A stretch of 25,927 nucleotides of DNA, taken from a virus. The position numbers were made by a program, and so were the translations under genes. Position 1 is the stretch's first letter. Each line of letters starts with the position of its first letter. Under the pieces are notes generated by a model that was not told where the DNA came from, ran no database searches, and saw only the letters and a list, made by a program, of their open reading frames with translations. Positions 15,976-23,057 of the stretch are shown here, piece after piece. The stretch is from positions 1 through 25,927 of IMG/VR virus record IMGVR_UViG_3300044627_000097, one strand, 5' to 3'.

Positions 15976-16209
15976 TTAAGCCCCCGGCTTGATAATGCGG
16001 TGAAAAATTTCGTTGTTCAACTCTTTAACGTAATTGACAACTTCGGCAGGGGTCATTGTGTCGGCATGACGCGCCGCAATTTGATGGCAAAGGCTAACGC
16101 CGGTCATCCGCTGCTGCAAATAACCGAACCATTGCTTGCCGTCTTTTTCGGCCTGAGCAGCCAAGAATGCCAGCAGGTCATCGCTGGTCTTTATATCGTG
16201 TTGGATCAT
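15976..16209 (-). CDS. Small helical protein of unknown function
   Basis: A 77-residue protein between the tail tube and the gp10-like gene. It is largely helical (SDDLLAFLAAQAEKDGKQWF, TPAEVVNYVKELNNEIFHRI), cytoplasmic in character, with no membrane segment or known motif. I place the start at ATG 16209, after the strong hairpin at 16217-16244. An alternative ATG at 16251 overlaps the tail-tube stop as TAATG, but its extra residues simply translate the hairpin and look unlike coding sequence. Neither start has a clear Shine-Dalgarno sequence. Position suggests a tail assembly accessory factor; no family recognised. Confidence 0.6.
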   Translation of the reverse strand: MIQHDIKTSDDLLAFLAAQAEKDGKQWFGYLQQRMTGVSLCHQIAARHADTMTPAEVVNYVKELNNEIFHRIIKPGA

Positions 16210-16216
16210 GTCTTGT

Positions 16217-16244
16217 AATGCCCCGCCCCATAGGGCAGGGCATC
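16217..16244 (-). other. Strong hairpin after the tail-tube gene
   Basis: In the transcript, a stem of 12 base pairs (two of them G-U) joins 16233-16244 to 16217-16228 around a UAUG loop; the core is GCCCTGCCC paired with GGGCGGGGC. It begins seven bases after the tail-tube stop codon. The bases after it contain no U-run, so it is unlikely to be a simple intrinsic terminator. A 3'-end stabiliser, processing site or weak attenuator would fit a highly expressed tube gene. Confidence 0.7.
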
Positions 16245-16250
16245 CCACCA

Positions 16251-16781
16251 TTAGGTGTTGGTTGACCAGCCGTAGCTGTTGCCGCCAACCGGGTGCAGCG
16301 TGAAATTGAACTTGCTTTCCGCTGCGGTGTTCAAGTCCCAAGTCATGCCGCCCACGCGAGCGTTGAAGGCGTAAGCCACGGTGTTGGTGCCGTCATACAC
16401 AGCCACCACATAGGTGCGGATAACCGACCCGCTGTAGCCGTCACCGCGAATCAGCAACAGGGCAGGGTCTGCGCTGTTCCAAGCTGCGGTGATGGTCATG
16501 CTCGTGACCTGATTCTGTGTCGTGATCTTCGCGCCTGTCCGGGCACCAGCAACCGCGTAAGCAGCCATTGCATCATCGGCACCGAATGGGGGAATGTTCT
16601 CAACGGGAATCAAAAGACAGGTGGTACTTGTGCCAGTACCGCCAGCAGATGAGCCAATCAGATTGGCAACTTGCGCCGTCCAGGTAGACAGTTGTGCATC
16701 TGTCAGGGCAACGGGCGACACCTCGTCTTGCATCCACAGGGTTGCCACATAACCGGGCATTACTTTATTAATAAGAGCCAT
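16251..16781 (-). CDS. Major tail (tube) protein
   Basis: A 176-residue beta-rich protein in the tail-tube position, after the tail terminator gene and before the chaperones and tape measure. It begins MALINKVMPGYVATLWMQDE and has strands such as TTCLLIPVENIPPFG, SMTITAAWNSADPALLLIRG and IRTYVVAVYDGTNTVAYAF, ending GWSTNT. The start ATG 16781 has AAAGGA nine to ten bases upstream in a 41-base gap, a better ribosome-binding site than most neighbours, as expected for an abundant structural protein. The tube polymerises around the tape measure. Family assignment is by position, size and beta content; no strong signature motif is visible. Confidence 0.75.
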   Translation of the reverse strand: MALINKVMPGYVATLWMQDEVSPVALTDAQLSTWTAQVANLIGSSAGGTGTSTTCLLIPVENIPPFGADDAMAAYAVAGARTGAKITTQNQVTSMTITAAWNSADPALLLIRGDGYSGSVIRTYVVAVYDGTNTVAYAFNARVGGMTWDLNTAAESKFNFTLHPVGGNSYGWSTNT

Positions 16782-16822
16782 TTTGCTTTCCTTTAAACAG
16801 GGTTGAAGATATTAGTATCTTG

Positions 16823-17242
16823 TCAGTTTGGAATGTACAGTGTGCAATCCATCACCACCTGGGCGAGATTTTCGTCGTTGTCATAACTGTTGTAAAGCCA
16901 TGAAACGTCTGCTTTTGCCAAGAAAAACCCATTTGTTGATGGGTTGCCAAACATGCCACTGTACCCATGCAAGGCTTGCAAAATCTGATTTGAAATCGTA
17001 AACCCATTTTCGATGTTTTGCGTGTACACCGAAATTTGGAAAACCGGCGTGTCGATACCTTTGTTGCTTTGCAATTGCCCCGTGTAGACCGGTTGATGCA
17101 CGTTCCGCAACATCCAAACAATGAACTGGGACTGCGTAGCAAAATTGCGGTTAAAGGCTGCGTACACCGGCACAGGCGCGGCAATGGATGCCAGTTGATA
17201 CTGGATCGCTTGTCCTAGCGCGAACGGGTTTGTTTGAGCCAT
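16823..17242 (-). CDS. Tail terminator / tail completion protein
   Basis: A 139-residue protein with the plan of gpU/DUF3168-type tail completion proteins: an N-terminal helix (NPFALGQAIQYQLASIA), VPVYAAFNRNFAT, a hydrophobic strand and then FQISVYTQNIENGFTISNQI. This is followed by a helix (ILQALHGYSG) and a final strand (LAQVVMDCTLYIPN). The gene starts at ATG 17242 just before the stop of the head-closure gene and is in the standard place between closure and tail tube. It would cap the tube and dock the tail to the head. Confidence 0.75.
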   Translation of the reverse strand: MAQTNPFALGQAIQYQLASIAAPVPVYAAFNRNFATQSQFIVWMLRNVHQPVYTGQLQSNKGIDTPVFQISVYTQNIENGFTISNQILQALHGYSGMFGNPSTNGFFLAKADVSWLYNSYDNDENLAQVVMDCTLYIPN

Positions 17243-17587
17243 TTATACCGCCGTTACAGGGTCTGTCCGGTAGCAAAGCAATTTAACTTTCATCCGATCA
17301 TTTGACTCCCGAGCATCCGTGATTCGCCAATCATGGTCGCGCCATCTGATCGAATATAAATTTTGATTATTAACAATTGTCCGAGCGTTGGGCGTGTAAT
17401 TGATTGTGAAATTTACCAAATCTTGATAGACGCGATATTTCTCACTTATCTTTAGGCTGTTCGCAACCTCGGACACTTCGGCCCGCGTTGCAAACCATTT
17501 GGTTTGAGTGGTCGATTGCTGACCAAAACTTGACTGCCCAAAGGTCAAATTGTTTACGTCAATTGCCTCAAAACGCCTAATCGACAT
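17243..17587 (-). CDS. Head closure / head-tail joining protein
   Basis: A 114-residue protein. I choose ATG 17587, which overlaps the connector gene stop as TAATG; upstream in-frame starts lie inside that gene. The C-terminal part YSIRWRDHDWRITDARESND followed by RMKVKLLCYRTDP is the beta-rich signature of SPP1 gp16/HK97-type head-tail joining proteins. A beta strand with Trp-Phe and an arginine-rich helix precede it. Its position after the connector matches. It probably forms the ring that closes the portal channel and binds the tail. Confidence 0.75.
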   Translation of the reverse strand: MSIRRFEAIDVNNLTFGQSSFGQQSTTQTKWFATRAEVSEVANSLKISEKYRVYQDLVNFTINYTPNARTIVNNQNLYSIRWRDHDWRITDARESNDRMKVKLLCYRTDPVTAV

Positions 17588-18255
17588 TACATCACCAACG
17601 GCTTGTAGGGGCGCAACAAAGTAGCAACGCCAAAAGGAATTTCTTTTAAAGAAATTTCTGTAGTGTTGCTGCGGTTGTTGTACAAATGCACGAACAACAA
17701 CAAACCGGCCTGCTTTATGACAGGATATGCCGCAATTGGATTTGCCGTCGTTGTGTATTCGCAAAAGACAGGGCTTGTCATTGCGACATTTAAATTACTT
17801 GGCAGGCTTGCTAAAACAACTTTGTTGCCGCTGGGATCGTAATAATATTGGCTCGGGTTTACCGTGTTTAAAACAGGCACTGCCGCCTGCGTCCAATATT
17901 TGACCGCGTTAATTGTTACGCCTTCCAAAGATGGCGCAATGTTTTGGCTTACTTCTGGCAAATCCAGCGTTAAAGGGGTTCCATACAACGATGATGCGTT
18001 ATACCAAACCCGATAAGACACGGGGAAAATGCTTAGGCCCAAAAAATCCTCAATAGCCTGTCGCGTTGCCAGTTCCAGGCTTTGAATGTAAGCATCCTGC
18101 GATTCGTCATCGTAAAGGTTGATCTGTTGCGTCAACTGCTCAAGCGTTAACCACGCCGTTACGTTGTCGCGGTTGATCTGCTCAACCTTTTCGTAATTGA
18201 ACGGATTGCGTGTCGGCGCACCGTAGTTTAGATAACCGACCTGCTCTGTCGTCAT
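17587..18255 (-). CDS. Head-tail connector (HK97 gp6-like)
   Basis: A 222-residue protein with the layout of connector proteins: an N-terminal region with VTAWLTLEQLTQQINLYDDE, a long helix (DAYIQSLELATRQAIEDFLG), a beta-rich middle (YYYDPSGNKVVLA), and the C-terminal helix AGLLLFVHLYNN followed by EIPFGVATLLRPYKP. That end is the signature of the phage connector / gp6 family. It forms a ring under the portal. The gene follows the second capsid gene by 13 bases and overlaps the head-closure start. Confidence 0.85.
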   Translation of the reverse strand: MTTEQVGYLNYGAPTRNPFNYEKVEQINRDNVTAWLTLEQLTQQINLYDDESQDAYIQSLELATRQAIEDFLGLSIFPVSYRVWYNASSLYGTPLTLDLPEVSQNIAPSLEGVTINAVKYWTQAAVPVLNTVNPSQYYYDPSGNKVVLASLPSNLNVAMTSPVFCEYTTTANPIAAYPVIKQAGLLLFVHLYNNRSNTTEISLKEIPFGVATLLRPYKPLVM

Positions 18256-18268
18256 GCTTGGCCCCTAA

Positions 18269-19285
18269 TTAGGCTGCGCTCATGCGAACACCGGCAAACG
18301 GATCACGCACAGATGACACCATGCGCTTTTCCGCAAACATCGTAATAAACCCAGGCTGTGTTTGTTCAAATGCTTTAATTGTCATTTGCTCAGTGTCGCC
18401 AATGGTCAGGAATCGCGTCCAATTTGCAAGGTAAATCGGGAATGCGCTTGTCAGGTAAGGATTGGCAATAACCGGGAACCCAAACACATGGCCCAAAGCG
18501 TAGCCGTCTTTTTCGCCAATCTCAAGAAACAGCGGCAAACCTTGACTGTCTTTAAGCTGGCGTAGCGTTTGAATCATGGTCGGGGTCATGTGCCACATCG
18601 TCCCCGGCAGCATCCAATATTGCGGAGGCAAGGCGTTTACCATGTCCACAACCTTGTTGTAGGTTACAGCCGACCCGCCAAGCGCCACCGTTGCCAGCGT
18701 GTGGATGCCGTTTGTAATTGCAGTGCCGCTGGTGCCAAATGCGCTTGCTGCGCCGCTGGCGTACATGTCCAAGCCCCGCAAGCCATTTGTGCCGCCTGTG
18801 CTTGTTGTAGTGCTTCCAGCTTGATCGTTATTGACCGCCATTGATGTGGCCTCAAGAGCCGAAAACTCTAGCATCAAATCTTCGGCAATCGTCGGCTCAA
18901 GGTTGTTAACGTCCGACAGCACTGCTGTGCGGATCGGCAATTGAGCCACCAACACGCGCACAGGCAATTGCCAAATGCTGGTGTTTACATTGGGCGAACC
19001 GCTATTAGGCGTGAAAGTGTAGCCCCAAGGATTCGTGCTGTTTGCTGCGTTACCTGTTTTGGCAACAAATTGCATATCCGATCCAATGGCAGGAATTTGT
19101 CGCGCAGCCAAACGAAAAGGGTTTGCATATCGCAACGCTGCGAAAGCATCATCAAAAACAACATTACCGCCAACACCCGAACCCGAGCCGGTAATTGCCG
19201 ACGCTTCTTGCAAATCAATTTTTGCCTCACCGCCTTCGGTGATTGCCTGCTTAATACCGCTGAGGATTTTTTCGGTGATGGTCAT
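18269..19285 (-). CDS. Second major capsid protein paralogue, no delta domain
   Basis: A 338-residue HK97-fold capsid protein clearly related to the one upstream: both share E-A-S-A-(I/L)-T-G near their start, FPIRTA, G-L-R-G-L-D, PPQYW/PQQYW, PGFIT and the C-terminal SVRDPFAGVR. Residue 27 here aligns with residue 106 of the upstream protein, so this copy lacks the 80-residue N-terminal coiled coil and begins close to where that domain would be cut. ATG 19285 lies just downstream of an intrinsic terminator and has only a weak GGA ribosome-binding element, which predicts lower expression. Likely roles are a vertex (penton) or minor shell protein, as T4 gp24 is to gp23; a decoy remnant is the alternative. 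The reading frame is intact. Confidence 0.85.
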   Translation of the reverse strand: MTITEKILSGIKQAITEGGEAKIDLQEASAITGSGSGVGGNVVFDDAFAALRYANPFRLAARQIPAIGSDMQFVAKTGNAANSTNPWGYTFTPNSGSPNVNTSIWQLPVRVLVAQLPIRTAVLSDVNNLEPTIAEDLMLEFSALEATSMAVNNDQAGSTTTSTGGTNGLRGLDMYASGAASAFGTSGTAITNGIHTLATVALGGSAVTYNKVVDMVNALPPQYWMLPGTMWHMTPTMIQTLRQLKDSQGLPLFLEIGEKDGYALGHVFGFPVIANPYLTSAFPIYLANWTRFLTIGDTEQMTIKAFEQTQPGFITMFAEKRMVSSVRDPFAGVRMSAA

Positions 19286-19307
19286 GATTTGTCCGTTTAT
19301 TGTTTGG

Positions 19308-19335
19308 AAAAAAGGCAGGGGACGAATCCCCCGCC
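19308..19335 (-). terminator. Intrinsic terminator between the two capsid genes
   Basis: In the transcript, GGCGGGGGA pairs with TCCCCTGCC (nine pairs, one G-U) around a TTCG loop, followed immediately by six U residues (19308-19313). It lies 15 bases after the first capsid gene stop and 22 bases before the second capsid start. No separate promoter for the second capsid gene is apparent, so it likely acts as a partial terminator (attenuator). Confidence 0.88.
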
Positions 19336-19350
19336 AATGGCTTCCTGCAA

Positions 19351-20700
19351 TTAGGTCGCGGTGCCGGTCGAGCGATAACGCACACCAGCAAACGGGTCGC
19401 GCACAGATGTTGCCAAACGCTTTTCCCCAAAGAATGTAATAAATCCTGGGAGCGTCTGGTCATATCTCCGCATAACCATGTTCAGACGGTCAATGATGGT
19501 ATGGAACCGGCTCCAATCCGCAAAGTACATCGGATACAGGCTAGTTGTGCCAGCCGACCCCGTTGCGGTTTGCGATGGCGTGTCCAAATACTTGTTGACC
19601 ACAACGTCAAAGCCCAGCAACTGCCCAACAATACCCTCAACCGACAGACCCTCGTTACGGTTAAAGATTGGTGCCCCGTTGTTGTCCTTCAAATTCCGAA
19701 TGCCGTTCAGCAAAATCGGGCTAATCAGGAACTTGGCGTTTTCTGTCCAATACTGCTGCGGCAGTGCATAGATCAGATTAATAACATCGTTGTAAGTGAT
19801 GTTATTTGCGCCGACGGTATTGCCGTTGGTGGTGATCTGGTCATAGGTTGCAACGTTGTGCAAACCGCTGGTCGAACCGGTGCCGCTAGTGCCGAATGCC
19901 GAAACGCTGAACGTGCCGCCCGCGTATGTAGCATTTGCGCCAGGGTACTGATCCAGACCGCGCAGGCCATCAGCGCCGCCAGTTGCAACCGATGTGCCGG
20001 TGCCGCTTTGGTCATTATTGGCGATCATCGAAATCGCCTCAGACTGTGCGAATTCGGCCAGCATGTCATCGACAACGTTTGCCTCAAGGCCATCAATGTC
20101 ATCCAGAGCCGCAGTGCGGATCGGGAATTGGACGTTGATATCCTTCAGCACGATTTGCCAAATGCTGGTGTCCTCGGTTGTTGCCGCGCCGTTGTTTTGA
20201 ATGGCGTAGCCCCACTGTGCGCCAGCGTTGCCGGTCTTGACGCGGAATTGATAGCTTGAGCCATCAGTTGCCACGGTGCGGGACATGCCGCGCAGCGGGT
20301 TGGCAAGACGCAGCGCACGAAACACGGGGTCATACGCGGTGCGTCCACCCTGATTATTACCGCCGCCGGTCAGGGCCGATGCCTCGCTCAAATAGGCTTG
20401 CATCTCAGCTTCGTTGGCAAAAATCTTCAGTTCTTTTTCAAACTGCGATTTGCCGCCAATAACTTGTTTCAGTTGCTCACGAACCGATTTGTTCACTTCT
20501 TTGCGAACACTGGGGCTTGTGCGCTCAATGTAAGCAGGCGCTTGCAGGGTGGAAATTTTGGCTTCCAGGGCTGCGACTTTTTCAGTCAGTTCCGCTTTTG
20601 CGGCATCTACTTTGGCTTCAGCAGCCGCCGTGATTTCGCTAATTTTGGCTTCGTTGGATGCTGCGATAGCGTCCAGCTTTTCAATGATTTTGTCAGACAT
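19351..20700 (-). CDS. Major capsid protein (HK97 fold) with N-terminal scaffolding domain
   Basis: A 449-residue capsid protein. Residues 1-55 form an alanine-rich coiled coil (KLDAIAASNEAKISEITAAA and onward), residues 56-105 are helical linker, and LSEASALTGGG at 104-114 marks the probable start of the mature protein, giving a delta domain of about 105 residues (103 in HK97). The capsid body has WGYAI, FPIRTAALDDIDGLEA, GADGLRGLDQY, a helix around ALPQQYW and the C-terminal GFITFFGEKRLATSVRDPF. ATG 20700 follows AAGG by six bases and the protease stop by two, as usual for HK97-type protease-capsid pairs. It builds the shell after protease maturation and should be the most abundant product of this block. 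Confidence 0.92.
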   Translation of the reverse strand: MSDKIIEKLDAIAASNEAKISEITAAAEAKVDAAKAELTEKVAALEAKISTLQAPAYIERTSPSVRKEVNKSVREQLKQVIGGKSQFEKELKIFANEAEMQAYLSEASALTGGGNNQGGRTAYDPVFRALRLANPLRGMSRTVATDGSSYQFRVKTGNAGAQWGYAIQNNGAATTEDTSIWQIVLKDINVQFPIRTAALDDIDGLEANVVDDMLAEFAQSEAISMIANNDQSGTGTSVATGGADGLRGLDQYPGANATYAGGTFSVSAFGTSGTGSTSGLHNVATYDQITTNGNTVGANNITYNDVINLIYALPQQYWTENAKFLISPILLNGIRNLKDNNGAPIFNRNEGLSVEGIVGQLLGFDVVVNKYLDTPSQTATGSAGTTSLYPMYFADWSRFHTIIDRLNMVMRRYDQTLPGFITFFGEKRLATSVRDPFAGVRYRSTGTAT

Positions 20701-20702
20701 GA

Positions 20703-21506
20703 TTAACCTTTCAAACGTGCATTAAGGGCTTGCATCAATTCGCGTTGCTGAAGTGCTTCAAGAATTGCTGCTTCTTCGGCCACCGCATCGGACTCACTCA
20801 CGATTTGGGGTTTTTCGACAGGCTTTTGCTGGGCCTCACGCGCCAACAAAATTTTGTCGAACAACAAAGATGCGGTGGTCGCATCCTTTCGGCAAAGCCC
20901 TGCCTCACGCAGAGCCTTTTCCATCGTGCGAGGGTTTACGCGCCCCTCGGCTGTAAAGTATTCCAGCTTTTGCACTTCGGCTGCTGGATTGTTGGGGTAC
21001 ATCACCACAGACACTTCGCGCAGCCCGCCTTTGGTGATTTGAAAATAGCCTTCGTCCCAATATTCGCCAGAGCCAGCCGGGAACACTTCGCCATCTTCTT
21101 TGACCCACTGAAATTCTTCAGCATATGCGCCAACCGAAACGCCGCCAAACATTGCGGGGCTTTCGCTCATGACGTTATATAGGTCTGCGCCCTGTGTGGT
21201 GTTCATGTACAGCCGTCCGGTAGCTGTCATTCCCTCATCATCAAACGCAAATTCTGTCCATTCACCAACAGGGATTTGATCTGCGGAATGGTTGACAAAC
21301 ATGGGCAGCGGCCTGCCCGACGATGTAAATTCTTTTGCCCAATCCATAAAGCCCTCGGCTTTATAGAAAAAACGCCGACCGTCTGCGCCTTCACGCGGCC
21401 CCCAGGTGGTAACTCGGGCCTCAATCTTTCCGGTCGGTGCTTTTCCGCTTTGTGCGGCCTCGGTTGCTAGTTTGGCTTCGCACAGGATCAGCATTTGCTT
21501 GGTCAT
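20703..21506 (-). CDS. Prohead maturation protease (HK97 family, S78)
   Basis: A 267-residue protein. The family signature is present: His73 in PMFVNHSADQIPVGEW, Ser124 in MFGGVSVGAY, and LREVSVVMYPNNPAAEVQKL around residues 165-185. His and Ser match the catalytic residues. The C-terminal 80 residues are helical and include PRTMEKALREAGLCRKDATT, a common tail of fused protease-scaffold proteins, then an acidic/glutamine-rich coil (EEAAILEALQQRELMQALNA). It cuts the delta domain from the major capsid protein and itself during prohead maturation. ATG 21506 follows GAGG by six bases. It is preceded by a 135-base gap with repeats and dyads. Confidence 0.9.
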   Translation of the reverse strand: MTKQMLILCEAKLATEAAQSGKAPTGKIEARVTTWGPREGADGRRFFYKAEGFMDWAKEFTSSGRPLPMFVNHSADQIPVGEWTEFAFDDEGMTATGRLYMNTTQGADLYNVMSESPAMFGGVSVGAYAEEFQWVKEDGEVFPAGSGEYWDEGYFQITKGGLREVSVVMYPNNPAAEVQKLEYFTAEGRVNPRTMEKALREAGLCRKDATTASLLFDKILLAREAQQKPVEKPQIVSESDAVAEEAAILEALQQRELMQALNARLKG

Positions 21507-21641
21507 GTATTACCTCAACGACGTTTGATCTATCAATGTCGTATATTATTTTAGGTGGCCTCCCGCGTTTAGGTGGCGGGTTAGCATGTGGCTTATATGT
21601 TGCCAGGGATGCTACCACTATTCGGAAAATAATGGACAATT
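21507..21641 (-). promoter_or_regulatory. Structured gap ahead of the head genes
   Basis: This is the largest gene-free stretch in the window (135 bases). It contains a 25-base interrupted dyad (21518-21542; ACGAC/GTCGT outer arms, TTGAT/ATCAA inner arms) just upstream of the protease Shine-Dalgarno. A ten-base direct repeat TTTAGGTGGC occurs at 21550-21559 and 21568-21577, with a CCCGC/GCGGG stem at 21562-21580. A two-part stem uses TAGCAT/ATGCTA (21582-21614) around TGGC/GCCA. An AT-rich TAAAAT -10-like element is present without a matching -35. A reading frame crosses it but has only TTG/GTG starts. A regulatory leader or operator is the best reading. Confidence 0.5.
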
Positions 21642-23048
21642 TTATTTGCCAATGTTCATTTTCCGGGTCTGATTGCCGCCCCCGCCCCCGGTGTCTTGCG
21701 GGCTGCTGCCAGGAATTGGTTCCGCTGGTTTTGCGTCACTTTTCAATTGGTCGGCGTTGTCAATTTTACTCATGCCCAAATATTCCCGTGCTTCATTTGG
21801 TGTCATGATGCCATTGGACACGCCAGATTGAGCAAAATTCATTTGATCCAGCGGCGCACCCTTCAGGAAATTTTTGGTGTCGAATTCCACATACAAATTT
21901 GGGTAGCCGTTGAAAAGCTGCTGCTTTAATTTCTGTTGGACGTTCACCAAAACCGGATACATCGTCGATTTATAAAACTCGTCCAGCATCGTTTGCGTGT
22001 TGTTGTATTTGCTGTCCCCCACGCCAACCATGCTTGGCGGCACACCATACACAGCGCAAATCCGCTTCATGGTTTGCAGCTTCAGGTTTGCCAAATCGGT
22101 ATCTTGCAGGGTCAAGGGTTTAAGGGCTTCATATTTCATGCCCTGATCTAGCAGCATGCCCTGTCCGGGTTTGCTTTTGTCGGTCTTTTGGCTCCCGACC
22201 ATACTTGACCACGCCTCTTTTAGACGCGCTGCAATTTCTTTATATTTGCTGTCGGGAATCACCTGTTCAGTGATAAACAACCCGCTGGGCTTGGCCCCGT
22301 TTAGCATGACGTAATTGGCATACAGATCAATATCTTGATCCAGCCCGACCAACTCAGCAGCCAAAATGCCTTTGTTAAAACCTGCCGAACCTTGCCACGC
22401 CTGATCCTTAACGTGCATCACCTGATGCGCTGCCAGCGGCTCATCTTTGCTGAATCCGTAGCTGGGCGTTGACAGTCGGTAACTAGGATATCGAGCAGGC
22501 GTAATCGTGACAGCAATCAATGTGCTGTCCAAGATGTACATCTCCAAAGGCGTTTGCGTGTTGCTGTCTTGGTCTTTCCTCCACCACAAGGTGAAGGCTT
22601 CGCCAAGCATTTCATGCCACATCATCCACTGATACCAAAACTCGTATTGGCTTTGAAAGTTATTAGGGTTTTCCAGTAGAGTTAAAACAGATTTGGCTTT
22701 TGCTTTATCCCTTGTTCCAACTTTGTCCGAGCAGATAGCATCGACATATGTGCCATCGTCGGCTTTCGCCATAATCTTGATTGGCAACTGCGAAATGGCC
22801 CGAGCCTTGACGGAAACGCACGACATAACCGTGCTGTTGCGCGATAGCAGGCTTGTATCAACCGGCCTGCCTGCATCTGTAGTGCTGCTGGTGGTTACAT
22901 ACAGAATCTGGGTGTTTACCGTTGGACGCTTGTTGTCGCCTTGGTAAACGATATTATTCCCAAGCGCCGTTTGCCCATAAAGCGTGTTTGATTCATCCGC
23001 TTTTGCAGCTTTACGCTGAAAAATTTCGGGGATACCTGGGATTTTCAT
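21642..23048 (-). CDS. Portal protein (HK97 family)
   Basis: A 468-residue protein. It shows the family order: an N-terminal region leading to VDTSLLSRNSTVMSCVSVKA (clip/stem start), QLPIKIM, LLENPNNFQSQYEFW, then AAHQVMHVKDQAW and a C-terminal crown region. LQTMKRICAVYGVPPSMVGV and the TMLDEFYKSTMYPVLVNVQQ helix are hallmarks of HK97-type portals, as is the NEAREYLGMSKID end. The last 30 residues are Pro/Gly-rich (five glycines) and probably disordered. Twelve copies form the DNA gateway at one capsid vertex. ATG 23048 lies nine bases after the large terminase stop. Confidence 0.93.
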   Translation of the reverse strand: MKIPGIPEIFQRKAAKADESNTLYGQTALGNNIVYQGDNKRPTVNTQILYVTTSSTTDAGRPVDTSLLSRNSTVMSCVSVKARAISQLPIKIMAKADDGTYVDAICSDKVGTRDKAKAKSVLTLLENPNNFQSQYEFWYQWMMWHEMLGEAFTLWWRKDQDSNTQTPLEMYILDSTLIAVTITPARYPSYRLSTPSYGFSKDEPLAAHQVMHVKDQAWQGSAGFNKGILAAELVGLDQDIDLYANYVMLNGAKPSGLFITEQVIPDSKYKEIAARLKEAWSSMVGSQKTDKSKPGQGMLLDQGMKYEALKPLTLQDTDLANLKLQTMKRICAVYGVPPSMVGVGDSKYNNTQTMLDEFYKSTMYPVLVNVQQKLKQQLFNGYPNLYVEFDTKNFLKGAPLDQMNFAQSGVSNGIMTPNEAREYLGMSKIDNADQLKSDAKPAEPIPGSSPQDTGGGGGNQTRKMNIGK

Positions 23049-23057
23049 GATGCGTCC

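Noticed and set aside
16210-16341. Upstream extensions of the 77-residue gene (TTG 16341, ATG 16251)
   Set aside because: The extension to 16341 runs inside the tail-tube gene and the one to 16251 merely translates the hairpin. Neither has a ribosome-binding site, so 16209 is preferred, with uncertainty.
16806-16821. Six-base inverted repeat AAGATA/TATCTT upstream of the tail-tube gene
   Set aside because: Short, AT-only and without U-tract or promoter context; could arise by chance in a 41-base gap.
17588-17764. N-terminal extension of the head-closure gene to 17764
   Set aside because: It would overlap the connector gene by 177 bases; the ATG at 17587 in a TAATG overlap is the natural start and the protein family begins there.
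19300-20259. Plus-strand open frame of 319 codons across the first capsid gene
   Set aside because: Antisense to a confidently identified capsid gene; its product is cysteine-, arginine- and histidine-rich without domain structure, typical of a shadow frame.
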